A stretch of DNA of 64,000 nucleotides from Pararge aegeria (lineage: Eukaryota > Arthropoda > Insecta > Lepidoptera > Nymphalidae), in contig NC_053201.1 of the NCBI RefSeq assembly GCF_905163445.1, forward strand, positions 6,396,001-6,460,000. Direction: 5' to 3'. Positions 1 to 12,900 of the stretch are shown here, one piece after another. Each line of letters opens with the position of its first letter. Position 1 is the first letter of the stretch. The position numbers and the translations under genes are program-made. The notes beneath the pieces were generated by a model. It was not told the DNA's origin. It made no database searches and worked only from the letters and a program-made list of their open reading frames with translations.

Positions 1-1985
1 TCGTCCGCGTTTATAACGGTTTTTTAAATATCCCGTGGGAACCGTCTGTCTTCCTCGCATAGGAAGTAGGCTATGTCACTCTCCGTCTTTTCAACTTATC
101 AACTCTATGCCCAAAATCAAGTTTATGAATTGATTGGTTAGGGCTTAGAGGAAAGACAAATAAATCAACAAACACATTTTCGCATTTATAATTTTAGTAT
201 GGATGTACTAATATAATAACGATTTTTTGTTTATTTATTTGTAATCGACAAACTTTGACACTACTTGATTAATAAATTATTTTACTATTAGGTAAATATA
301 AGTAACAGAGACTACATTTTGGCATAAAATAATAATATTCGTAAACCAAGCCAGACGAAATCGCGCTAACGTGTTGCTTTATTGCGCTGAATAAATGATT
401 CGTCATACATAAATGCTATGCATACCAAAAATATTGTTTTTTGGTCGATCTAAAAAAGTCCACGATTACCTTTATCTCTATAGCCATAAATAAGCCACAA
501 TAAGAAAATTTTCAATAGTCGTTTTCAAGCAAAAAATATTAATCCTTGAATAAGAAATTCAATTTATTATTAAGACAATCTTAAGTAGATAAACCTTGCC
601 TTTTACACCATGTTATTGGTCACAAAGGTAATTAAATAATGTTTTTTTTTTATAGATGATCGATAGTTGAGAACCTATTGTAACACGAGCATTGTGACAA
701 ATCTCAAAAACTTCAACATGACTATGCTATGCTAGGCTTGTCAGGAGACATTTTTCTCCACGGGGAAAAGGCAACATATTTACGAGTATCTTCTCCTACA
801 GTTTTATCCACCCTCTGAGTATGGGCGCACGGGGGGAAATAATATCAAAATAATAGCCCTGCTGCTGTACTTTGGCCGGCGAACAAGTAAATTGTAGCCC
901 TTGTCAGTTGATATAATCGGGGGATAATTTTTTTCGTTCCTGCCTATATTCTTCGTGATTTTATTGCTGTCCGTTGAGGCCTAGGATAGGGCCGAAGTGC
1001 AACGCGTTTCTTTGCAAACATTCTACACTAACGTGCGCTGTTCCATGCATAATGTACTGAAATGATTGTAGAAAGATTTTGCAATCGGACATGCCATGAC
1101 GTGCAATAATAATGGACTTCAAAAAAATGCGAAGGTTATCGTGTCGATGCATTGCCAAACGTCTTAATGGCTCCCGGGTGGCAGATTTCAGGGCAGGACA
1201 TTTCAGTAAAAAGTCAGCAGTCAAGTTTTATTTTTAACTACGACCCGCCACGGCTTCGCACGGGTGCAATATTGATACTTATGTGGCGCCCCACATAAGT
1301 ATTAATATTGCACCCGTGGTTTGGAGTGATTTATAATACAATTCCGTGGTAAAATAATTTAATCTATCTCGTAAAGTTTAAGTGGCGTTTGAATGTAAGA
1401 GCACAAAAATCACACTACGAATTTACTAATTACTTTTCTTTTCTCTAATATAATATGCAGGTTGACTACATTAAAACTTTCCTTTTGAGTAACTCTATAT
1501 ATTGCTGAATACAGCATTAGAAACCGCTGCGTAGTGTTACAGTAATTTTATACAGTGGGTAAATAATTTTACTTTTGATAACTATAATTTCATATGGACA
1601 AAATGAAGATATTTTATTAAATTGATTAGGATTTATGTATATAAATGCGCCAAAAATAATTATTTAATTAATTAATAGTTTTAAAATAATTAATAAATAG
1701 AAATAGTTCAATTATATTTGATTCACAACCAATTGTCGTGAATTGAGTTTGTGGGTATTTTAATATAAATACGGGAGCATTTTTGATACACTCCAGCCTT
1801 GTATGACGCTAGACGATGCTGAGATAATTCACGGTGTCACACTTAGTCGTTATCTGAAGTTAAAAATAACTAAGAGTACAAACATCTTTGTCTTATATGT
1901 ACTATGTAAAGATGGACCTTAATAATTCTTAAGTACAAACTTTTATATTTTTGGACTCCTAAACTATGACTATACCAGTATACAA
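1..1985. other. Left-edge stretch without a gene
   Basis: 1-60 is a LINE tail fragment ('tcgtccgcgtttataacggt'). 735-850 is a copy of the dispersed repeat seen at 63400. A minus-strand open frame 1224-961 (87 codons) has no recognised homology. 1259-1318 is a palindrome. The rest is AT-rich and shows nothing. Confidence 0.5.
1259..1318. repeat. Near-perfect palindrome, 28-bp arms
   Basis: Arms 1259-1286 and 1291-1318 are reverse complements with one mismatch; loop cgcc. Sequence starts cacgggtgcaatattgat. It sits in a LINE-tail-like context ('gacccgccacggcttcgca'). Confidence 0.9.
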
Positions 1986-1989
1986 AGTC

Positions 1990-2660
1990 TAAAAGAATTA
2001 CGAAATAATGTTGAAGGATACATTAGATATTATATATCTCATAAGAAGTAACCATAAAAACATCAAATCAAAAGAAGCATATTTATTTTTCCATACAAAC
2101 AAATTCAAAACATTCTTCAAATTGTTTACTTATGACAACCCTATTGATAATAAATGACCGACACACGCATAGTACCTACGCGTCGCGTACCTAATAAAGT
2201 GACAGGAGTCACATGATTTTAATTTTGCATGGGATCTTAGGGCTGTATCTGATTTCTTTCAGTAAAACTATTTTACATTTTTTTTTTAATATACTACGAC
2301 AATACACACATCGCCATCTAGCCCCAAAGTAAGCGTAGCTTGTGTTGTGGGTACTGAGATGACCGATGAATATTAAATATTTATATAAATAATATACATA
2401 AATACTTAGAATATACATATAAACACCCAGACACTGAAAAACATTCTTGCTCATCACACAAACATTTTCCACTTGTGGTAATCGAACCCACGGCCTTTGA
2501 CTCAGAAAGCAGGTTCGCTGCAAACTGCGCCAATAGGCCGTCAACTATGACAGTGGTTTACTCAGAAACTATTAGGTTTTCGGTTTCACAGATAAGTCTC
2601 AGACACACAACATAATGTACCTCTAAATCCTATGAAGTATTATTATTTCGGTTTAGTTCG
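1990..2660 (+). repeat. Dispersed repeat split by a SINE
   Basis: The flanks (1990-2285 and 2543-2660) match 15545-15860 continuously. A minus-oriented SINE at 2288-2542 is inserted between 'ttctttcagtaaaac' and 'tatgacagtggtttact', so the SINE is younger than the repeat. Confidence 0.75.
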
Positions 2661-2664
2661 TGTG

Positions 2665-5600
2665 CTTTTATAAGAGCACACTATACCTATTACAAGGCGC
2701 GAGACCTATTTTCTAGGATTCTGTGTACATCGTGCAATAAATAAACTTACCCCTTGTATATCGAATGATTTTGGTTTATAACAATATAAATTTTAATAAT
2801 CATACTTATAGACAGTGTGATCTTCAAGTGGAAAATTTTATTATTGCATCAAGCGGTGAATAATGCTTTATATACTCAAAACATTTGTCTGGTTGGAGGC
2901 TTCGGCCACCGCTAGTTAATATACTATCGACAAAGACACACAACAAAGCATTCCGATACGATGCTGCGTGAAAACCGATACTATTGTATCAAGGACCAGG
3001 TGAGATTGCAAAGGCTTACTTGTAAGTACAAAAGAAAAAAAAACACGAAACACCCACAACTTGAAACAAATATTCTAGTGCTCATTGAAACATCACGATG
3101 AGAAATAATGTCACATGGTAATAGGTATAATGACAACAATCCAACTCTCAAAGACTTCCGCTTCATAGGTACCCAAAAGTAGCATTATGTCCAATGTTGG
3201 GACGGTAACCAACTCTTCGTTTTCCGTTTTTAAAGTTTGAAACACAATAACAACATTAGCTCCTTCTCCATTTAAAAAAAAAAATACATGAAACTTGCAA
3301 ATAGGCTGGCGTCTACCGTGCAGTATTAATTAATTCAATGCAGTAAACACGCAATTTGTTATGACAAATAAATCGAACGGTGAACACCTTAGAAAAAACG
3401 TTGCGAAGGTGATGCATGTCGCGATCACAGAATACAACTGAATAAACCATGCGGCCGTCGAGAGTAGGCTTACCATATCTCAGGATTTGTCCTGATATTT
3501 CAGGATTTTTTTTTACTCTTATTCTAGAGTAAAAAAATGCGGCAGCTGGATTTTGCAAATCTTATTAAATGTAACTTATATTTTTGAATTTTTAATAAAT
3601 ATAGCTTACGTGTTTAGAATTCAAATTAAATATAGCTTACATTTTAAAAATCTCTCTAATAAAAGTAAAAAAAAAACTAATAATATAACAACATATTTAC
3701 ATATACATATTAACATAATTGCACAAATAAAATCAAAACCTAATCCTTTCGAATCATACTTCATATGCCAAGATTTTATATTTAAGAAAGGTTTTTTCTT
3801 TAACTATTGTTTTTTTTAAATGCCCCACATGTTATGTTCAATACGTCTTAGAGAAAGTTCTCAAACGGTTTAAAATCACTGGATTTTTCAATGGAAATGA
3901 GGTATTTTCTGCGGACTTTCGATATTTTCACCTGGTAACCCTAGTCGAGAGACTGTAGGCAGTCGCTACAAGGTCGGTGCTACCTACTCAACAGTGAAAT
4001 TATGTTTGGATGAACTAATGTGCCATGAATTGTTTTATATCCTTCGGTTGTAAACAAACTTTACTTTTAGAATAATCAATAGACGGGAGGGGGACGAGAG
4101 GTAGATATGTCAGGTGAATCTTAGGCGGAGTTCTATAGAACGTCCTTTGTGATACGTACCACTACGTTCATTCATCATCATCATCGCGACAACCAATGGA
4201 CGTCCACATCTGGACATAGGTCTTTTGTAGGGAGTTCAAGTGACCCCCTGCGATTCGGTGGTGTCATCTGTTCACAACGTCGGGGTTCTACCAACGCTAC
4301 ATTTATTTTCGTAGTTTCAGCACCTTGGGAAGTCCTGCTTTTTGAGTCCAAGGCCGTGGGTTCGATTATATCAGCTGGAAAACGTTTCTGTGATGAGCAC
4401 GAATGTTTTTCAGTGTCTGGGTGTTTATCTGTATTTATGTAAATTATTCATAAAAATATTCATCCGTATCCGTATTTCCACGCGGCATCGTACCGAAACG
4501 CTTAATCGCATGGCGGCAAGTATTTGTCGGTAACTAGCCGCGGCATAAGCCTCCCACCCAGCATTCGTTCTGAATGCATAAAATACAGCATTGTCGTAAC
4601 GTGAGTTTTCACTGCTAGATCCAAAGACAAAATTTCCGAAATCCATCAAAACCTTGCCTTTACTTATTATATCATTAAAAACATATATAAATTGATTTTG
4701 TTATACAACAGAATCAATTTCTAGACAGACGGAGAGATAGAAGCCATGGGCTCCTTCATTGCAGCTTGACACTTGGCATTATTAAAATTTAAACGCTGAT
4801 AAAATCAACAAAATCACAGCTTAGCTAAAAGCATTAAATCTGGTGCAAAGAAGGTTGCCATTATAACAATAGCCGTCAGTTTTGCTGATCTGACTCATTA
4901 TGTGTCGACATCTGATACCGGCATTATGCTGGCACGGTTTAGAAACGCCGGGTTCAAGGTTTTATATCTAGCTACTATATCTATACAAATAAATAAAATT
5001 GAGTGTCTTTTAGTATCACTTTCAGTAAGAGCGTTTCACTAAATACATATATGTATGTTCTGTACTTAAATTTTTGTTTTTGTGCAGCGGCGTCTCGGGC
5101 TTATCCCACACTTTGAAAAATTGTAGTAGCGGAGTAGTTTTATTTTTTCGTTGTTAAAATTTATTATTTACTAGATGTGCCTTGCGGCTTCGTCCGCGTT
5201 ATTTCGGGAGGCAGCGTACTGCTACATAGGCTACACCTATAGTCTTATGAGAGTTTGAGATTTTTTCACAAACATTTTTTTATCTTACGTAATTTTTTTT
5301 TCAATGAAAAATATACTATGTTATTTCTAATACCTCCAAGAATATGTATAAAAAGTTTCATGTAGATCGGTTCAGTAGTTTTCGCGTGAAAGCGCAACAA
5401 ACAAACTTACACATTTATAATATTAATTAGGGAAAGTAGAGATTTTGGTTTCTTTAGTTTCATAGTAAGGATATTTTATTATTTGCGCCTATTTGCCTTA
5501 CTATTTATTTCAACTAGCTAGGTTAACGCGGGCGCAGAGGCAATTTTCTCAACTTGTAAGTACGCTTCTGGCTCACGCTTTGCCCCTATTAGCTCATGGA

Positions 5601-6370
5601 GTGAATTAATATACTTAGCGAGCGACGCGGAGTGCCAGGTATTGTGTAGAATGTCAGGTGAAAGTTAGTCTTAAAAAAAAATCAGGAAATTAAGAAGTAA
5701 GAGGTCTAGTTTTTACTAATTTTATAATATTGAATGAAAGTTTATTATCTTTCTTAATACCCTGGTTAATAAAAAAAATATTAGAAGGATACTGGGCTTT
5801 TTATTTTTTGATTAAGATTAAAAAACGCTAGTTTCCAAGTTTTCCTGTTTTACAGCCTTTAGTTCCATAAAGGATTTTTAAATAACTAAACTAAATAGAT
5901 ATAGTTAAATTATAAGCATTTCCTAATTGTGTTTACAAGTAAAGATTAAAAATATTGTATGCAATTTTTTCACCTCAAATGATGTATATGTGTACCTACC
6001 TATATTATTTTAAAAAAAAAAACTAGTTATAATAAGACTTAATGAAATATTGAAGAATATTAAGGCTAATCTGGTATACTGAAATAATGAGTAACCACAA
6101 GTATTGTATAAGAACATAATTAGATCAGACTGAATTAGTTACTTGAGTTACCTATTAGTACAAATATTAAGTAACCTACTTTTGTAGAAAACTCTTCTAA
6201 AGTTAATACATGAGAAAATATATTTTGTACAATTGGTAACCTTGTTTAATAAAACGATGAAACAAATAAAGAGGTATCCATTTATTATTATTAATTTTCT
6301 ATCATTTATCCTTTTTAATTTTTTTTTAAAGTCTTAACAATGCTTAAAAAAAAACACTAATAAAAATTTA
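2665..6370. other. Stretch without a recognised gene
   Basis: Holds a truncated SINE at 4340-4465, dispersed-repeat pieces near 4170-4330 and 4480-4640, and a LINE 3' tail at 5170-5430 ('gcggcttcgtccgcgttatt'). 2700-4140 and 5440-6370 are AT-rich and show no coding similarity that I recognise. Confidence 0.5.
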
Positions 6371-6394
6371 TAAAAAAAAACATCCACCCGCCGC

Positions 6395-6775
6395 TTGCGG
6401 GGCTTTTGAATGCCCAAGCAACCTGCGGTCATGGCTCCAGAGTGAGGAACCTCCTCACAATACGCGCCGTTTCAAGTACTACTGCCTTCTGTATCCGACC
6501 CTTGATCCAACAACCAATTGCCTGGTATTCTTCTACTTTTCGAAATACCAGATCATATCTACCGCGCACTTGCACATTATGGAACAATCTTCCATCTGAT
6601 GTGTTTCCTCAAAAATACAATCTAGGATTGTTCAAGGGGCGGATAAACAAATTCAACAAACCCAGCAACGCATCGGTGGCTCCACTGGTGCGGCAGATGT
6701 TTATGGGCGGCGGTGATCACTTACCATCAGGTGACCCACTTGCTCGTTTGCCCGCTATTAATATTAAAAAAAAAA
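6395..6775 (+). pseudogene. Non-LTR retrotransposon ORF2 C-terminal remnant
   Basis: Plus-strand frame encodes RNTRSYLPRTCTLWNNLPSD followed by VFPQKYNLGLFKGRINKF, the typical LINE C-terminus (R-T-x-x-LWN-LP-x-VFP). The frame then runs into an A-tract near 6765. The RT core is missing. Confidence 0.7.
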
Positions 6776-7503
6776 AAACTAAGCGAAAGCTACTTAAGAT
6801 GTTGGTCGAAGCTTTTCTCGAGAAGACCATTGACTGAAACAGCAATCGGAACACTTGTGCCATGCCACTTTGTCCATCTGCCACTTGATTAGTTTACTAA
6901 CTACTAAAGCTATCAACATGAAATTGTTAATAGTTGAAATATTAGTAATAGTGTTCAAAATAAGTCTAAAGTAAACAAAAATATCTAATATTATTTTTAA
7001 TTTTTATTTAAAGGGGAAAAGGAAATTGTTATCTTCCTAAGTTATCCTTTAATTTATCAAAAAATGTGAAATGTGATTAAATACTAGAAGATTTAAGTAA
7101 ACTTTACAGGACTCTAAGTAGCATGATTTTTTTTAGATATCCACAATTAACATGTACAAACAAAGTAATTCATTTTTCAATGCTTTTTCTCCTGGATTTC
7201 CCCATATTATATGGCCAGTTTTTTATTTATAAGGCACTTAAAATTGACGGAAATTCCACCTAATTATGATGGAAGAACCATAGCCTGAAGAAACGTTTCT
7301 AACCTGCCCTTAAGCCAGTTGACAAATTTTCAAATTATCAAATTGGCTGTCACTAGGAGTCAAACCAGGACTACTTTGATATTGTGGCATTCAACAATAC
7401 ACTTCTATGGTCTATAAAAAAAATTACCTTGTACCTATGGTTTTGCTAGTAAGTTAAATAGTAAAGTTAGAAAATATTTTAAAGTGTAATTATTCAAACT
7501 TAC

Positions 7504-9329
7504 CTTATCCTTTTCCCTTAGTTTCTCTCGCTTTTCTTTCTCCTTTTTCTCCTTCTCCCTTTCCTTTTCTCTTTCCCTTTCCTTCTTTTTCTCCTTTTCA
7601 CTCAGCTCTTTCAGTTTGGTTGTATCTTCTAGTACCTTTTCTTTGTCCCTGGACTTTTCTCTTTTCTCCTTACTCTTTGTTGGAAACTTAAAGGATTTTG
7701 TCTTCTTTGTTTTAGATGGGCTTCTGGGTAAAAATAATATTAACAAGATTTTATGTTGTATATTTTCTATATTATTTACTATTGTATATAATTATGTGAG
7801 ATAGAACTAGACACTGCAAACCCTCCCACCTGGCAAGGTACCACTTATGACTTGTTTTTTGTAGATTTATAGTATATAAAAGTAATCTTTGCAGAAAGAA
7901 ACACTTAGTACTACTAACAATTATTGCCTTTTTATTTATTGAAACCACATCTTTAATACTACATTTCCCACTGAACACAAATAATATATTATTTAATATT
8001 CTGTAAAAATCCTTCTGTAAAGAAGCCTATAGGGCCTAGATTACTCCTTGCAGATTGGTTCAGCTTCCTGTAGGTATTTGGGTAATTTATACACTACAAT
8101 AAAACAGAGAAAGTAGTATAATAGGTAAAGTTTTTTTAAATGGTCTTATTATTTATGGATTGGGTTTATTAACTTTATAAAAAAAATCACTATCTGCATG
8201 TATGACCATGAGAGCAAATTGAGCCATCAACCCCAGGTCTCAGTTATTATCATTACTTCATAATTGTTCCATCAAGCTTTGGAGCAGTACAGTAGAACTC
8301 CCATGAGCAAGGAGTCCTATTTCCAGCAGTGGGATGTTAATAGGTTGAGGAGGATGATGGCAAGTGATGATACCATCAAACATTGTAAGGCGATGGCATC
8401 CTAAGAAGAAGCCCTTGGCATTTCCTTTATTGGTGGGTTGGTGATGGAAGTTACCACAACAATATTGTCTACCACCAGACCACACCAGGGGAAATTCAAA
8501 TAAAATTAATTCCTAAATTCTCAATATAGAATGGTGATTGGTATAGATTGGAGTAGTTGTTGCTTACTTAGTATCTGTATCTTCTTCTGGGGAGCTTTCA
8601 CCTTCAAGTGCAGCATATCCCCTGTCTTTCTTTGATTCCTTTTTGTCTTTCCTTCGTCCTAGCAAATCCTTTTTGCTTGGTTTCTCATGCTCACCACCAT
8701 CACTAACTGGTAAGAAAAATGATTGGTATAGATAAGTTTGCAGTCATAGGTATAGATAAGTTTTGTTGACTGCATTGCCACTCATATTTGGGTTAAACTG
8801 TATCTCTGGCTGCTCTTGAACAATATATAGGATAGTTATGCATAGAATATATTCTTCGTTTTCTTTCTGAATAACATGGTTGCTTGGAAGCATCCGATCC
8901 TGCTTTCATCTCTCACAAGATAGAAAAATGAATGTTAAAATGTAAATTATTGATGTTGGAAAAGAGCGAATGTTGATTTTCTTGCTAGCTTTTTATCATT
9001 AGAATCTGCCTTCCGAACCGGTTGTAGAGTCACTACATATTGACAGACTTGACGCAGTAGGAAATAGGTAAACAGAGAAACTACCTAGCATTAATTACGT
9101 TTGTGGGCTTGAACTGCTTGAAGTAATGTAAGCATAATAAGATCTGGATTTATTTATTTAATTGAAGTAATATGTCTTAATCAATCTGGTTACAGATCTG
9201 AAAATTTGCGTATGAAAAATAAATTATAAATCAATATAGCTTACAGTCGCTCTCGTTGCTCTTTCGGCCGCTTTCAGAGGCGTATAGGCCTGGAAAGTCC
9301 TTTTCTACGTCAGGACTTTCAAAGTCCAT
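7504..9329 (-). CDS. Rlip: RalA-binding protein 1 (RalBP1/RLIP76), N-terminal exons, partial
   Basis: Three minus-strand exons join in frame: 9329-9245 (ATG at 9329, 85 nt), 8706-8568 (139 nt) and 7723-7504 (220 nt), giving 148 codons. The protein begins MDFESPDVEKDFPGLYASES, the start motif I know from insect RLIP proteins. Exon 2 is rich in Lys, Glu and Asp. Exon 3 carries SPSKTKKTKSFKFPTKSKEK and then a Lys/Glu/Arg-rich tract, as in RalBP1 ahead of its RhoGAP domain. All three donors are GTAAGC or GTAAGT and all acceptors are AG. Family role: an effector of the GTPase Ral with Rho-GAP activity toward Rac/Cdc42, linked to endocytosis and exocytosis. The RhoGAP and Ral-binding regions were not found in 1-7500; the third exon ends in phase 0 at a good donor, so the rest is inferred to lie beyond the left edge. 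Introns hold repeats, including a SINE-like tail at about 8240-8500. Confidence 0.85.
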
Positions 9330-9940
9330 CGTTATTTATATTTTGTCTTGAATACTAATAAATACCAATCATTTGTTTCTTTTTTTAGTTTTTAGCAAGT
9401 TTACCTACTTTTTTTTTTTTTTTAATAAACTGTTTTGTCATTTTGAAAGTTTCGTTTATGGAGTGTAGAGGTACTACACTCCATAGTTTCGTTATTTTCA
9501 CCTTTCAGCTTTGGATTCTAACCTTTTTGATAAGATCAGATGATGAATCTGCAACAGTCCTCAATAAAAGTGGAATAGCATTACAAAAGAAGTTAATGGT
9601 ATCCATGAAATGTAATAAATGGATAATGTAAGCAAATCATTCCCTGCTCTATGGTTTAAAAATCTACGTGTCAGGAGAATTGTCAAGTGTCAATGTCGAG
9701 CTAACACATGACATTTTAAAATGAAATTGCTGTGTATTATTTTGTAACCAATTGTTTTCTACAATTTCTCTTTTTCTGATCGCGGAAGTCGTGGAATTTC
9801 CTCATGATACGTATGTTTATTTTAGCATTTGAATAGTTTTTGTTTTGTGTCCATTGATGTCTTAATATTTAACGCTTTACTTTACTTTACTTAATATACC
9901 AAATTGTTTATTTACTACAGACAAAACATAAGTTGTTTAA
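9330..9940. promoter_or_regulatory. Divergent promoter region between RalBP1 and golgin-84
   Basis: The two start codons face away from each other across 611 bp, so both promoters and 5' leaders must lie here or start in upstream untranslated exons. I see no clear TATA box. The stretch has a T-run near 9410-9423, a small perfect hairpin at 9457-9485 and CTTTA repeats near 9873-9892. The sequence CTACAG at 9916-9921 just before the golgin-84 start could be an acceptor for an untranslated first exon. Shared regulation is inferred from arrangement only. Confidence 0.4.
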
Positions 9941-12900
9941 ATGTCATGGTTTGCGGACCTTGCTGGCAAGGCGGAGAGCCTGCTCAACAATCTCGATGAG
10001 CAGACTGGAGCAGTCCTGCGTAACCAGAATGGCGTTAAAGTTAGAAAGCATGAGTACCCCGATCCTGCGTGGCAGAAAAGGCGACAGACCTTGCGTTCCG
10101 CAAAGAAAAATATACCGACAACCGAAACTAGGCCCTTCTTTGCACCTACAGCTAAAATTATACCTTCTAAAAGTACCGGTCGGTCACCAACCAAGGAGAG
10201 CCAGGAAAATGCGAGAACTGTACCTACTGTAGAGAGGCCAAGGAGAAAATCACCACTGAGAAAACCAACTCAATACAATCTTCACAATAGTCCAAAATCA
10301 TTAGTGAATGATGTAGAGTTAGATGATAATATTATGGATGATTGTTTTGGATTACGGCAGAGAAGTGAGTTGACTAAAATCTATTAATGATCTGATCCCA
10401 CGATGCATGTTTGCTTTGCATACCGTAAAGATAGGGATCTAAGAGGTTGAGCTGTGAGCATAGACCATTGTGTTATAGAAATGGGGCCACTAACTACTAC
10501 TACTACTGTGGGTAGCTCACAGCCTATACACATTTTATGCTTTTCAAGTTTGAATTTAGATTACAAATTAAAATCACTAGACATTGGGGTAGTATAAAAT
10601 AGAAAAATATTTCATTAATACCAATGGCAATAGTTACATGAAAAAGTTTATTTTGCAGCTTTAAATTCTGCTTATAGTTAGATCTTAAATATTAAGATAT
10701 TCTTTTGATTATTATAACCCCTTAAACTAAAATTGTGTTTTTAGGGCACAGCCTACCTTCAGACCTTGAGCTTATGAGCAATGAGAAAATTGCATATAAC
10801 ATGCAAAATTTAGAAGTAGAGAATGCAATGCTCAAAAATGAACTCAATGTTATGCATCGAGAAGTATCAGAATTACTTGATAGACTCAGGAAGACTGAAG
10901 ATGGTATGCAAACTTTCATAAATTTACTATTGCATGCTGGCAAATGTTGGCATAATTATGCAGTGTTTTTTAACATTCTGACATTTAAAGGTGCTGTCAA
11001 ATGAAAATTACAAAACACTGCATAACTATTTTTTTTTTCTTTATTCCACTACAAGTTAGCCCTTGACTGCAATCTCTCTAAGTAATTGTGGAGTCTGCAA
11101 TGGTAGTGTTCTTGCCTGTTAGTGGGTATGGCAGCTATATTAAATCCAAATCCCTACTTGGTTTCTATGCAACATGATGCCGGAACGTTAAAAGGCATGT
11201 CTTGTCGGTACGGTGATAACTAGCCACGGCCGAAGCTACAAGACTACACCAGAGAAAATGTAGAAATTATGGTGTGTGGAGTCCACCAATCCGCACTGAG
11301 CTAGTATGGTGTACTACAACCTTAAACCCTTTTCATTGTGTGAGGAGACCCATACCAGGCTGGTAATGGGTTGATGATGATACATAATAAAAATTGGCAT
11401 ATTTCATTCCAGAACTTAGGCAAGCGCAGATTAAATTGGAATGTTCGGAAAAGGTGAATAACAAGCTTAGCGAAGACAAGGAGTCTTTGAGCACACTATT
11501 GGAGCATATGAAATCGCAAGTGTCCGAAGTTAGCAGTGTTCAGTTATCTAAGTATGAGAGACAAAGTCACGAGTTGGAATCAAACGTTAGTTTGTTGAAA
11601 AAAAAGAATATGGAGTTAGAAGAACAGTAAGTAATTCAATGTTCAGTTAACAATAAGTAATCAAAGCGGTGATAGCGCAGTGGGTTCAAATTCGAGGAGC
11701 CCAACTTCTCTTTGGGGGCCCGAGTTTGAATCCCAGCACGCACCTCTAACTTTTCTAAAGTAATGTGCGTTTTAAGTAATTAGAAATATTGCTTGCTTCG
11801 TGCATGCAATACTGCATGCCTTAGTTACAGTTCTATATAATGTTCTCAAAGGTATGTGGAGTGGTACCATCTGCACAGGACCAGTGTGGTGGACTACGGC
11901 CTTGACCCCTTCTTATTGTAGGAGGAGACCTGTGCCCTGTAGTGGGCCGATAATGGGTCGATATGATGAATCGAATGACAATAATTAAAAAAAAAAAGAA
12001 TTGATATATATTGATTTGATAGCTTGAGACTATTTTAGTAGCAATGGTCTGGTCATAAGAAATCTTAATAACAAGACACTAAAATGTTGTGTACACCAAA
12101 AATTTTTATTTGATACTGTAAAAACTAATTTATGACTCTCGGAGTCATAAATGCGTAATATTTCCATTCTTTCGAGTGTTACGGTCGCTTGGAGTCATCG
12201 TTCGGCGAAAAGTGTTTTCTATACTTAAAGCACAAAAGGGCATTTTTAGTTCTTTTTTTATAGTTATAATTGACGGACTAAGAAAATAGTCTATCTTATG
12301 GTTAGTGGAAGACCATCGCCTATAGAGCAACACTTCACAGGGCATGCGAGGAATATATCCTGCAACTTGCCGCCCACAGCATTGCAACAATGCTGCTTAC
12401 CAGAAATATACAGGAAGGTGTCATAAACAGCTCTACTACTCTAATGTCTTGTTATTAATATTTCTATAGTGCTGGTAATACATTTTTCTCACATATAATA
12501 AAAGAATGTTAGCAAATTGGCAAATGTTTAATAATATAATAATAATATATAAATTTATTAACCAAAATTCACAAGTAGACTTAAAACTATTATGGTGTAA
12601 TCATAAATTCTTACGAATTTTACCGTACACCACCGTGCCGTCGACAAAAGGTAACATCTGAAGAAATTAATTAACACCCACCTTCTCACTACATCAATCA
12701 AGATATTCCATATAAATAAAATTCCCTCAATAGAAATTGTAATTTGTTGATAGTATTGTTTTAATTTAAATTTTATGTTTTTATGTGTTATGGTGTCTTT
12801 GAGTGACTTAGGTAGCTGATTAATTAGGTAAGGCACAATGCAGTTTAACCCTCTTTTCCCGTACAAGTTATTATATTTTGGTAGACAGAGTTTAGGATTA

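Noticed and set aside
961..1224. Minus-strand open frame of 87 codons
   Set aside because: No conserved motif, no splice context, and the surroundings are repeats; likely chance.
4149..4442. His-rich open frame (HHHHR)
   Set aside because: Arises from CATCAT sequence in a dispersed repeat joined to a SINE.
7616..7804. Plus-strand open frame over RalBP1 exon 3
   Set aside because: It is the antisense of a Lys/Glu-rich coding tract, which naturally lacks stops.
9937..10194. Minus-strand and alternative-frame open frames over golgin-84 exon 1
   Set aside because: They overlap a well-supported exon and resemble no protein.
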